A stretch of 64,000 bases of DNA from Gracilimonas sp. (lineage in GTDB: Bacteria; Bacteroidota; Rhodothermia; Balneolales; Balneolaceae), in assembly GCF_040218225.1 (NCBI RefSeq), contig NZ_JAVJQO010000006.1, forward strand, positions 611,878 through 675,877. The letters are read 5' to 3'. The notes below the pieces were generated by a model. It saw only the letters and a list, made by a program, of their open reading frames with translations. It did no database searches and was not told the origin of the DNA. The number at the start of each line of letters is the position of its first letter. The first letter of the stretch is position 1. A program made the position numbers and the translations under genes. Shown here piece after piece: positions 8,016 through 15,492 of the stretch.

Positions 8016-10283
8016 CTATGCTGAGTAAAAAATCTCAGGTTCACCTTCACCTGCAATAGCTAAACGAGTAATCTCAGATTCGTCAGTTATATTGTAGGTC
8101 ACATTCTTGTATTTATTTTCCCAAAGCTTATGGGATTCTCGATAATTTTTAAACTCTTTTGCCAATGGCTCCAACTCATTTTCTATTTTTGCTCCGGTTG
8201 TACTAATTCCTGCTTTTTCTACCTCAGCAATAGGAATTTCATAGTCAAACTCACGTTTAATTGTAGCCCTTATTTCTGTTTTAATTTGTTCTTTAAGATC
8301 GCGCAATTCTCTTCTTAATTCTTTTTTTCTTTCTTTTGAAGGAGCTTCTTTACCTTTTTTAGAAAGCTCTTCCTCAATAGGATCAACTTTCTCTTTGAAA
8401 TCAGCCTCTACCTTTTTCTTCGACTCCTTTGCAATTCTATTCCAATCAGCTGCTTCCTCTTCTGTAAACTTTTTAAAGAAAACCAAACTTGGCTTAACAG
8501 TAGCACCAGAGGCTACAAAAACATCCTGAGGTATAGAGGTAATTAAAATGATTTTGGCTTTGCTTTCTACAAAGTCACGTACCCTCTGAAGATTAGTTGT
8601 ATTTAGTACTCCCTCTGGTAATACAATTCCCATTCGTCCACCGGGCTTGAGTAAATTCAAACATCGCTCAATGAACAAAACCTCGGTAAGTTTGCTCATT
8701 TTTCCAGTTTTAAATAGACTCAAAATAGGTTTATCAACATTATTATTAACCTGCTTTAAAGCCTCTTTATATGCTTTACCATACTTTTTTTGATACTTAT
8801 CTATCTTTTCTTGATCAGTATATCGGTCTGCTTCCGTTATTTTTAAAGATTTCTCAACCCTTGAACCAAATGGAGGATTAGTAAGGATAATATCAAACCG
8901 ATTTTCAAAAATGCCATTTATATTGAGCAACCCATCATTATGATGAACACCACCATGACCATCCCCGTGCATAATCATATTCATTTTTGCAGTTCTACTC
9001 ATTCTTGGATTCGCATCCGTGCCATAAATACAGTCATAGGAAAGAGCTCTTAACCGACTCTTATCATTGTTAATATCCAGCTCGGTATTAAGCTTATTGA
9101 ATAAATCGTTTACCTTAGCATCGACCTTTTCTTTTTCCTCTTCTGGTAAAGCTTCATAATCCTCTGTATAAAACTCACTCTTTATTTTTTCTTTCTCTTT
9201 ATGAAGCTCTTCTTCTATTTGAGATCTTACATATTCAAACGCTTTTATTAGAAACCCACCGCTCCCACAACAAGGATCACAAATTACTTCTCCCTCTTTT
9301 GGATCTAACACTTCAACTATAAAATCAACTATGGTTCGTGGTGTAAAAAACTGTCCCAACTCTCCTCTAAAAGTTCTACCAAGAAATTTTTCAAATGCGA
9401 TTCCTTTTACATCATCTGATGTTGTCGATAAATTATATTTCTCGAGCTCTTTTACAATTGCTTCAAAACTATTTTCTCGAATTCTAATAGTTTCATTCTC
9501 ATCAAATAGATCATCATCTTTAAATTCAGTTTTTGTTTTCTCAAACAACTTTTGATAAAAGGGAAGATCTGTTTTAGCCCTATACTTTGCGTCATGCTCT
9601 TTGCCCCTTTTAAACTCTTCTTCCGAAAATAATTGACCAGTTGAATTGTCCCTTTCGTACCTAATCTTTATAAATAGAATTTTGCTAATTTCATCAAATG
9701 CAGCTTCTGGCGAAAGCTTATCATTATTACGAATTATATTGTGGCATTTGAAAAGTAGCTTCGAAAATTCATCTCTTGTAAACGCCTTAGTTTGGCTAAG
9801 AAGATCCTTAATTTTCTTTTCATTGTTAATGTCTTTGGCATGAGGAATATCAATAATCTCATCCAGTTGCTTAGGCATCTTCCCTTTTAGAACATTAAAT
9901 ACTTTCGTCTCTTTTAGGTTTGATGTTATAAAGAAATCAGCCCCTGCCCAAGCCGCATAATTGTAACCTTGAAAGTAATCTTCCTCAATAATAGTGATGT
10001 GTTCAGCCTTACACTCGACTACGATTATTGGACTGTTACTTTTCAGCTTATCATTCTCACTTTTCCAAATAACAATATCTGCCTGTGCCCTTCCTTGTCC
10101 TCGTTGGGAATTATTCACCTGAACTTCCTGATCCATTTGTTTCAAGTCATAGCCATAGTGATCAATAAGTTTACAAATGTATTTTTGCCTTACTTCCTCT
10201 TCTGGCGTTAAGACAAGCCATTTATCTTTTAGAGGAGAAAAAATCTTGCCTTCTTTAATTTTAATATCCATACAAAGCTTCAT
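8016..10283 (-). CDS. fused PD-(D/E)xK nuclease and N6-adenine DNA methyltransferase (BcgI-A/HsdM-like)
   Basis: 755 residues, longer than a plain HsdM (about 500). Residues 20-130 match the HsdR N-terminal nuclease domain: TPEEEVRQKYI, then D69 (QADIVIW), then E90-x-K92 (VVECKAE), the D-X20-ExK catalytic triad, with QGYNYA following. The methylase half has GQFFTPRTIVDFIV, motif I DPCCGSGGF near residue 334-342 and motif IV LTNPPFGSR near 468, as in gamma-class N6-adenine enzymes. A charged helical stretch (about 600-700) closes the protein. Nuclease plus methylase on one chain with a separate HsdS is the arrangement of type IIB BcgI, where cleavage needs no ATP-driven translocase. No hsdR is present. 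ATG at 10283 is the longest start; a second ATG four codons later (10271) would also keep all domains. Confidence 0.85.
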   Translation of the reverse strand: MKLCMDIKIKEGKIFSPLKDKWLVLTPEEEVRQKYICKLIDHYGYDLKQMDQEVQVNNSQRGQGRAQADIVIWKSENDKLKSNSPIIVVECKAEHITIIEEDYFQGYNYAAWAGADFFITSNLKETKVFNVLKGKMPKQLDEIIDIPHAKDINNEKKIKDLLSQTKAFTRDEFSKLLFKCHNIIRNNDKLSPEAAFDEISKILFIKIRYERDNSTGQLFSEEEFKRGKEHDAKYRAKTDLPFYQKLFEKTKTEFKDDDLFDENETIRIRENSFEAIVKELEKYNLSTTSDDVKGIAFEKFLGRTFRGELGQFFTPRTIVDFIVEVLDPKEGEVICDPCCGSGGFLIKAFEYVRSQIEEELHKEKEKIKSEFYTEDYEALPEEEKEKVDAKVNDLFNKLNTELDINNDKSRLRALSYDCIYGTDANPRMSRTAKMNMIMHGDGHGGVHHNDGLLNINGIFENRFDIILTNPPFGSRVEKSLKITEADRYTDQEKIDKYQKKYGKAYKEALKQVNNNVDKPILSLFKTGKMSKLTEVLFIERCLNLLKPGGRMGIVLPEGVLNTTNLQRVRDFVESKAKIILITSIPQDVFVASGATVKPSLVFFKKFTEEEAADWNRIAKESKKKVEADFKEKVDPIEEELSKKGKEAPSKERKKELRRELRDLKEQIKTEIRATIKREFDYEIPIAEVEKAGISTTGAKIENELEPLAKEFKNYRESHKLWENKYKNVTYNITDESEITRLAIAGEGEPEIFYSA

Positions 10284-10341
10284 TACTTAGTTCAAAACAT
10301 AAATATATGATAATACTTCAGTCATATAATTACTAAAGAAA
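10284..10341 (-). promoter_or_regulatory. likely promoter region of the restriction/OLD operon
   Basis: This 58-bp AT-rich spacer between mscL and the first operon gene carries ATATGA (10304-10309 area) and TCATAT (10321-10326 area) as a small inverted repeat with an 11-base spacing. It may be an operator or part of the promoter. No dedicated controller (C-protein) gene is present. This is an inference from position only. Confidence 0.25.
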
Positions 10342-10755
10342 TCATTTCTTCAACAAATCCCTGATCTCAGTCAGAAGCACTTCTTCCTTAGAAGGCTCGG
10401 CAGGTTTAGGCGCCGGTTTTTCTTCTTCCTTTTCCATGAAGTTGTTGTAGGCTTTTACCACCATAAAGATAGCCGTTGATACGATAATGAACGTAATAAT
10501 GGTATTGATAAACGCACCATAGTTAATGGTAATAGCCTGTATGGTTCCATCGTCCAGCACTCGTCCTGCAATGGTTAGCTTCAGGTTCGCAAAGTCTACA
10601 CCCGCTATTAAATATCCCACCGCAGGCATTATGATATCATTCACAAACGACTTCACAATGGCCCCAAAATACGTGGCCATGATTAAACCCACGGCCAGTT
10701 CTATGACATTTCCACGAGATACAAATTTCTTAAATTCTTTAAATAAATCTTTCAT
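10342..10755 (-). CDS. mscL: large-conductance mechanosensitive channel
   Basis: 137 residues, the standard MscL length. The N-terminal amphipathic helix MKDLFKEFKKFVSRGNVIEL leads into TM1 (about residues 16-45, with AVGLIMATYFGAIVKSFVND). A periplasmic loop and TM2 (about 78-105) follow, and a charged C-terminal helix contains the EEILLLREIRDLL-like end (here EEVLLTEIRDLLKK). It forms a homopentamer in the inner membrane that opens under tension to release solutes on osmotic downshock. It is transcribed alone, with a spacer rich in inverted repeats on its promoter side. It marks the chromosomal flank of the accessory island. Confidence 0.95.
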   Translation of the reverse strand: MKDLFKEFKKFVSRGNVIELAVGLIMATYFGAIVKSFVNDIIMPAVGYLIAGVDFANLKLTIAGRVLDDGTIQAITINYGAFINTIITFIIVSTAIFMVVKAYNNFMEKEEEKPAPKPAEPSKEEVLLTEIRDLLKK

Positions 10756-10773
10756 TTTCTTTTTTAGTTTTTG

Positions 10774-10880
10774 GGTTTTGAACCGTGATTTGTGGGATTT
10801 TCTCGATTAACATAATTTTTACTTTCTCATGATATAAATCACGGTAATCACGGTTATCTTTTTAATCCTGGTTCAAAACC
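10774..10880. repeat. imperfect inverted repeat in the spacer upstream of mscL
   Basis: GGTTTTGAACC (10774-10784) is exactly complementary to GGTTCAAAACC (10870-10880), and ACCGTGATTT (10782-10791) to AAATCACGGT (10836-10845). Together they form a nested palindrome of about 107 bp with no open reading frame. It overlaps the likely mscL promoter region. Confidence 0.6.
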
Positions 10881-10964
10881 TAATCTACATTAGCCTCTTA
10901 CCCAAATCTGCGTTATTTTCAGGAGAACGTTTATTTCGAAATAAAAAAATTCCAGATTTCTCTT

Positions 10965-11207
10965 ATGAAAACCATTGCCCAGCTTACGTACATCCCCTTA
11001 TCTGAAGAAGATCCCCGCGAAAAAGTACAGGACCTGCTGGAGCACCTGGCTCAATATGATGTAGAAATTGAGGTTGGCTATTTATCAACCACCATTATCG
11101 GAGCCCCAAAAACCGTTTTTGAAGTTATAGAAGATCTCTACGATACCATGGCCATGGAAAGTGAGAAGTTTCGTTTTCACGTAGAGCTGCTCAGTCCGGA
11201 GAAGTAA
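10965..11207 (+). CDS. YkoF/MTH1187-like thiamine-binding small protein
   Basis: An 80-residue protein with a compact alpha-beta pattern: MKTIAQLTYIPLSEEDPREK, a helix (VQDLLEHLAQYDV), then EVGYLSTTIIGAPKTVFEVI and a C-terminal strand FRFHVELLS. The order beta-alpha-beta-beta-alpha-beta, with the central GYLSTTIIG strand pair, fits the MTH1187/YkoF family, whose members bind thiamine or related molecules. No thiamine genes lie nearby and no riboswitch was recognised upstream, so the function is uncertain. The gene is monocistronic and is followed by an intergenic inverted-repeat element. Confidence 0.6.
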   Translation: MKTIAQLTYIPLSEEDPREKVQDLLEHLAQYDVEIEVGYLSTTIIGAPKTVFEVIEDLYDTMAMESEKFRFHVELLSPEK

Positions 11208-11230
11208 ACAGTCAGTTTGTAGAGGCATGA

Positions 11231-11305
11231 GTCATCCTGAGGCTACTGCCGAAGGATCTGCACAAGTTAGACTCGTGAAGATTCTTCGCTATCGCTCTGA
11301 ATGAC
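11231..11305. repeat. GTCAT...ATGAC-bounded intergenic element, copy 1
   Basis: About 75 bp between two genes. The left end is GTCATCCTGAGG...GAAGGATCT; the right end, read on the other strand, is GTCATTCAGAGCG...GAAGAATCTTC. The two ends match at most positions in the same order, so the whole is an imperfect palindrome. Related elements lie at 15341-15470, 27838-27915 and 32148-32255. Confidence 0.65.
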
Positions 11306-11329
11306 AAACTAAAACCTTGCCTCTAACAG

Positions 11330-12661
11330 CTATAATAGTTTCGAAGCCAGATTTGCCAGGTCAGACCGTTCCCCTTTCTCCAGGTTGATGTGCGCATACA
11401 TTTCGTTGTTGTTCATGCGGTCTACCAGGTAACTGAGTCCATTGCTCTGGGCATCCAGGTATGGCGTATCAATTTGGAAGATGTCACCGGTAAAGATGAT
11501 TTTGGTATTTTCACCCGCACGGGTAATAATGGTCTTCACTTCGTGAGGCGTTAAATTCTGAGCCTCATCAATAATGAAAATCACGTTTGACAGACTGCGC
11601 CCACGGATATAAGCCAGCGGAACGATACGCAGTTTATCGGTTTGCAACATCTCATCAATCTTCTTGAACGGCTTGCTGGTTTCCTTATACTGGTTTTTGA
11701 TGAAACTCAGATTGTCCCAAAGGGGCTGCATGTAAGGATCAATTTTTGCATTGGCATCGCCGGGCAGGAAGCCAATATCTTTATTACTTAAAGGAACAAT
11801 GGGTCTCGCCAAATAAATTTGTTTGAAATTACTTCGCTGCTCTAATGCACTTGCAAGAGCCAGCAGTGTTTTTCCGGTTCCGGCCGCGCCGGTAATGGTA
11901 CAGCATAAAATATTCGGGTTATGAAGAGCGTGAAATGCAAAAGTCTGCTCTGCATTTTTTGGCTGAATGCCATAGGCATTTGTTTTCTCAACCACTTCCA
12001 CACGCTTACTTTTAGCATTATACCAGCCCAATGCGGAAGAACCATGGCTCTTCATAATGTAGTAGTGGTTACAAATCGGATCAGCTTCCATCAGCTCTTC
12101 CGGCTTGATTTTGCCTTTCTCATAAAACTTACTAATCACTGAAGGGTCTTCTATCTCCAGGGAAGTCTTGCCCTTATACAAATGCTCAATATCCTGAATC
12201 CGGATGGTTTCATAATCTTCTGACTCCAGATTCAGCGCCCGCGCTTTCAGCCGCAGGTTGATATCTTTGGATACCAAAATCACCCGTTGGTTTGGGTTCT
12301 CTTCTTTCAGATGAAGTGCTGCATTTATAATCCGGTGGTCATTTTTGTCCGAGCCATATACTTTGGTGGCATCCATTGAATTTTCGCCGTTGGTAATCAC
12401 CCTGAGCTTTCCATGCGACCTGCCATTTAAAGGAATCCAGTTTTGCAGCATATTCGCGTCGGAGATTCCATCCAGGTACCGGATAAATTCCCGGGCATGC
12501 AGGTTAATTACATTATTTCCCTTTTTGAAGGTGTCCAGTTCTTCAAGAACCGTAATCGGGATTGCTACATCATTTTTTTCGAAATTTCTAACTGCTTCAT
12601 AGTCGTATAGCAGAACGGAAGTGTCGAGGACGAAGATCTTCTTGGATTTCTTCTTAGGCAT
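11330..12661 (-). CDS. PIN-PhoH fusion protein (PhoH2-type ATPase)
   Basis: 443 residues from the ATG at 12661. An upstream in-frame ATG at 12766 would add 35 residues that resemble nothing, while KKIFVLDTSVLLYDYEAV, the start of the PIN domain, begins just after the shorter start. Residues 8-150 form the PIN nuclease-like domain, with the acidic residues of FVLDTS and KNDHRIINAA. Residues 230-443 are PhoH: Walker A GAAGTGKT near 258-265 and Walker B VIFIIDEAQN near 365. PIN-PhoH (PhoH2) proteins have been described as RNA helicase-ribonucleases. It lies apart from other genes, in the same direction as the TrmH-family gene but 230 bp away. Confidence 0.9.
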   Translation of the reverse strand: MPKKKSKKIFVLDTSVLLYDYEAVRNFEKNDVAIPITVLEELDTFKKGNNVINLHAREFIRYLDGISDANMLQNWIPLNGRSHGKLRVITNGENSMDATKVYGSDKNDHRIINAALHLKEENPNQRVILVSKDINLRLKARALNLESEDYETIRIQDIEHLYKGKTSLEIEDPSVISKFYEKGKIKPEELMEADPICNHYYIMKSHGSSALGWYNAKSKRVEVVEKTNAYGIQPKNAEQTFAFHALHNPNILCCTITGAAGTGKTLLALASALEQRSNFKQIYLARPIVPLSNKDIGFLPGDANAKIDPYMQPLWDNLSFIKNQYKETSKPFKKIDEMLQTDKLRIVPLAYIRGRSLSNVIFIIDEAQNLTPHEVKTIITRAGENTKIIFTGDIFQIDTPYLDAQSNGLSYLVDRMNNNEMYAHINLEKGERSDLANLASKLL

Positions 12662-12799
12662 AGATGAGAATGTTTGATTAGTCTTGCCATATGTACCAGC
12701 CGGGTAGATGATTGTAAGAGCGGCTTTTGTAATAAAGCTAAAGCCCCAACCATTTGCAATAACCAACCTTTATTTAATACAATTTTAATGAACAGTACG

Positions 12800-12883
12800 C
12801 AGTGAACAGTTTCACAGTGATCAGTTGTCAGATACTTCTGAGCCTGTTATAAAGCCAGGACTAACTTTGGATACTGTTCACTG
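12800..12883. repeat. inverted repeat between PhoH-like and TrmH-like genes
   Basis: CAGTGAACAGT (12800-12810) is the exact complement of ACTGTTCACTG (12873-12883). Related variants (GTGATCAGTTG, CTGATTACTG) lie just inside and outside the arms, giving the spacer a degenerate repeated look. It may act as the terminator of the trmH-like gene, whose stop is at 12892. Confidence 0.55.
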
Positions 12884-12891
12884 AAAACTGA

Positions 12892-13650
12892 TTACTGTAA
12901 ACCCCACAAGGCAATACTAACCGCAATAGCTGCATTCAGGCTCTCAACTTTATCCTGCCCATGGGCTGATTCTATTCTTACTTTCTTTCTCCCGGAAGCC
13001 AACAAACTCTCACTGATTCCATTTCCCTCATTCCCAACCACAAGTACCGTTTTTTCTTTGGGCTGAACCGTTCTGAGGCTAACACTTTCTGCTCCTCCGT
13101 CAAGCATTAGAATTTCCCAGCCTGATTTTTCCAGTTCCTCAAATACTTCTCCCAAATTACCCGACATGACCGGAATACTTCCCGTTGCCCCGGCTGTACT
13201 TCTGACTACTTTTGGGTGATAGACATCCACGCTTCCCTTCCCTGCAATTAACGCTTTCGCCCCAAACCAGGCAGCCGTTCTGAGTATCGTCCCCATATTT
13301 CCCGGATCCTGAATCGCATCCGTAGCCACAATAATACCGGGGTGTTTGGCTAACTCTTCAGCCTCAATTTCTGCCGGAGTTTTACAAACCGCCAAGATGC
13401 CCTGTGGATTTTCTGTATCAGCAACCTCAACCATAACATCCTCTTCTATCAAAACACTGATCGCTGTCAGTTGATTGCTAATCGCTTTCCCCTCAACCAC
13501 AAAAACCGTTTCAACTTCAACTAATCCGTTTTCCAGAACCTGCTCAACCGCCCGCTCCCCCTCTACTACAAACCGCCGTTCTTTCTCGCGATACTTTTTG
13601 CGGGCTAACTTTCGAAGTAATTTTATCTCATTATTTGATGCGTTTCTCAT
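12892..13650 (-). CDS. TrmH/SpoU-family RNA 2'-O-methyltransferase
   Basis: 252 residues. The N-terminal 75 residues (LLRKLARKKYREKERRFVVE ... EGERAVEQVLENG) form the substrate-binding domain seen in RlmB-like enzymes. The C-terminal SPOUT domain has the three motifs: DAIQDPGNMGTILRTAAWFG (about residue 112), VVGNEGNGIS (about 205) and KVESLNAAIAVSIALWG at the end. These form the knotted SAM site. The usual substrate is a ribose in 23S rRNA or tRNA, but which nucleotide is modified cannot be said. ATG at 13650 is the first methionine before the conserved start; the upstream spacer holds inverted repeats. Confidence 0.88.
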   Translation of the reverse strand: MRNASNNEIKLLRKLARKKYREKERRFVVEGERAVEQVLENGLVEVETVFVVEGKAISNQLTAISVLIEEDVMVEVADTENPQGILAVCKTPAEIEAEELAKHPGIIVATDAIQDPGNMGTILRTAAWFGAKALIAGKGSVDVYHPKVVRSTAGATGSIPVMSGNLGEVFEELEKSGWEILMLDGGAESVSLRTVQPKEKTVLVVGNEGNGISESLLASGRKKVRIESAHGQDKVESLNAAIAVSIALWGLQ

Positions 13651-13660
13651 GCACCAAGAA

Positions 13661-13753
13661 TACAGAACTCAGGATTCAGAATACAGAACTTTAAACTACT
13701 TCCATGTTCAATGTTCCTTGTTCGACATTCGATATTCTCTTTCTGTATTCTGA
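13661..13753. repeat. inverted repeat built of CAGAATACAGAA-like words
   Basis: TCAGAATACAGAA (13676-13688) is the exact complement of TTCTGTATTCTGA (13741-13753). A second AATACAGAACTCAGGATTC word precedes it from about 13660. The segment between holds ATGTTCAATGTTCC and TTCGACATTCGATATTC. It lies between the divergent TrmH-like and ALDH genes. Confidence 0.6.
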
Positions 13754-13766
13754 CTGCTGACTTGCC

Positions 13767-13774
13767 TATCTTCA
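13767..13774 (+). promoter_or_regulatory. candidate -7 box TATCTTCA upstream of the ALDH gene
   Basis: TATCTTCA is followed by CCAAAAA, 28 bp before the ATG at 13802. The same string TATCTTCACCAAAAA occurs before pyrF. It resembles the Bacteroidota -7 consensus TAnnTTTG. Position and recurrence are the only evidence. Confidence 0.35.
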
Positions 13775-13801
13775 CCAAAAAATAAGAGCAAAAATTACGT
13801 T

Positions 13802-15310
13802 ATGGAGTTTCTCAAAACATTAGGCATTGAAGGTATTAATCCCGGAACAAGCACCGGAAGAAAACATCACGAGAGTAAAGAAACCATAAGCAGTTTTACC
13901 CCCACCGATGGAGAAAAAATTGCTACGGTAGGAGTAACTACCCGTGAACAGTATGATCATGTGGTGGAAGAGGCTCAGAAAGCATATAAGGTTTGGAGCC
14001 AGATGCCTGCCCCTCAGCGTGGAGAGATCGTCCGCCAGATTGGAGATAAGCTTCGTGAATACAAGGAACCGCTAGGGAAACTGGTTACCTATGAAATGGG
14101 AAAGATTTACCAGGAAGGTTTAGGTGAAGTACAGGAGATGATTGACATCTGTGATTTCGCCGTTGGCCAATCCCGCATGCTGTATGGTAAAACCATGCAC
14201 AGCGAGCGGCCTCAGCACCGGATGTATGAACAATGGCATCCGCTGGGTATTGTGGGCATTATTTCGGCATTCAACTTTCCGGTTGCCGTATGGAGCTGGA
14301 ATGCTATGATTGCTGCCGTTTGTGGAAACGTAATGATCTGGAAAGGTTCCGAAAAAACACCGCTTTGTGGAGTTGCCGTTCAGAAAATTGTTGCCAAAGT
14401 GCTCAAAGAAAATGACCTCCCCGAAGGAATTTTCAACCTGGTTACGGGAGACCGACAGGTAGGTGAATGGATGACCGAAGATGAACGCATTCCTTTGATT
14501 TCAGCTACCGGTTCCATCCGAATGGGTAAAGAAGTAGCCAAAACAGTTGGCGGCCGATTAGGAAAAACCATTCTTGAGCTGGGTGGCAACAACGCCATCA
14601 TTATATCAGAAAATGCCGATATCGAAATGGCTATTCGGGCGACCGTTTTTGGAGCTGTCGGAACCTGCGGCCAGCGATGCACCAGTACCCGCCGCCTGAT
14701 TATTCAGGAATCGGTTTATGATCAGGTAAAAGAGCGGCTGCTAAACATTTATGAGAATATCACCATCGGTGATCCATTGGACGAAAACACCCTCGTTGGA
14801 CCGATGATAGATCAGGCAGCGATTGACCAGATGCAAAAAGCACTCAAAGAAATTGAAAAAGAGGGCGGAAAAGTAATTACCGGAGGCGAACCTCTGGATG
14901 AAGATGGTTTTTATGTGAAACCTGCCATCGCCGAAGTTGAGAACCATTATAATATTGTACAGGAAGAAACATTTGCTCCTATCCTCTATCTCATCAAATA
15001 CAAAACGCTGGATGAAGCTATCGAGCTTCACAATGGTGTGAAACAGGGACTCAGCTCCGCTATGTTCACTCTGAATATGCGGGAAGCTGAAAACTTTCTG
15101 AGTGTCCGAGGCTCTGATTGCGGAATTGCCAATATCAATATTGGAACCAGTGGAGCTGAAATTGGTGGTGCCTTTGGTGGGGAAAAAGAAACCGGGGGCG
15201 GACGTGAATCCGGCTCTGATTCCTGGAAAGCATATATGCGTCGTCAAACCAATACGATGAACTGGGGAGATTCGCTGCCACTAGCACAGGGCATCGATTT
15301 TGATGTTTAA
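13802..15310 (+). CDS. aldehyde dehydrogenase, ALDH7 (antiquitin)-like
   Basis: 502 residues, typical for the NAD(P)-dependent ALDH superfamily. It has the ALDH7-like N-terminus (LKTLGIEGINPGTSTG), EQWHPLGIVGIISAFNFPVA as the Rossmann entry, the general-base glutamate in LELGGNN near residue 259 and the catalytic cysteine in GTCGQRCTSTRRL near 293. It also has the ETFAPILYL and GGEKETGGGRESGSDSWKAY regions. ALDH7 members oxidise alpha-aminoadipate semialdehyde/piperideine-6-carboxylate in lysine breakdown or related semialdehydes; no other lysine catabolism gene is adjacent, so the substrate is inferred from family only. It is monocistronic, with a candidate promoter box 28 bp upstream and an intergenic repeat element downstream. 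Confidence 0.88.
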   Translation: MEFLKTLGIEGINPGTSTGRKHHESKETISSFTPTDGEKIATVGVTTREQYDHVVEEAQKAYKVWSQMPAPQRGEIVRQIGDKLREYKEPLGKLVTYEMGKIYQEGLGEVQEMIDICDFAVGQSRMLYGKTMHSERPQHRMYEQWHPLGIVGIISAFNFPVAVWSWNAMIAAVCGNVMIWKGSEKTPLCGVAVQKIVAKVLKENDLPEGIFNLVTGDRQVGEWMTEDERIPLISATGSIRMGKEVAKTVGGRLGKTILELGGNNAIIISENADIEMAIRATVFGAVGTCGQRCTSTRRLIIQESVYDQVKERLLNIYENITIGDPLDENTLVGPMIDQAAIDQMQKALKEIEKEGGKVITGGEPLDEDGFYVKPAIAEVENHYNIVQEETFAPILYLIKYKTLDEAIELHNGVKQGLSSAMFTLNMREAENFLSVRGSDCGIANINIGTSGAEIGGAFGGEKETGGGRESGSDSWKAYMRRQTNTMNWGDSLPLAQGIDFDV

Positions 15311-15340
15311 GTTTTACTCCTGATTACTTTATTCATCTTT

Positions 15341-15470
15341 GTCATCCCGAGTGCATTTAGGTTTGATTCGATCAGAACCTCAAACATTTAGACTATCTCC
15401 TAAATTTACTTTGAGATCCTTCGCGTATTACTATTTCAACTTAATCAGATATTAAAGCGCTCAGGATGAC
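15341..15470. repeat. GTCAT...ATGAC-bounded intergenic element, copy 2
   Basis: About 130 bp. The left end is GTCATCCCGAGTGCATTTAG; the right end, read in reverse complement, is GTCATCCTGAGCGCTTTAAT. An internal GAGATCCTTCGCG echoes the GAAGGATCT word of copy 1. The right end runs to base 15470 and contains the upstream-most possible ATG of the cupin gene (15466). Confidence 0.65.
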
Positions 15471-15492
15471 AACTCTTATTCAGAAATACCCC

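Noticed and set aside
4945..10283. Classical type I restriction system
   Set aside because: No HsdR helicase-translocase gene is present in the window; the nuclease domain is fused to the methylase instead.
10965..11207. Small 80-residue protein as a toxin or antitoxin
   Set aside because: No partner gene and its strand-helix order fits the YkoF/MTH1187 family better.
12662..12766. 35-residue N-terminal extension of the PhoH-like protein
   Set aside because: The extension has no family resemblance, whereas the PIN domain starts just after the ATG at 12661.
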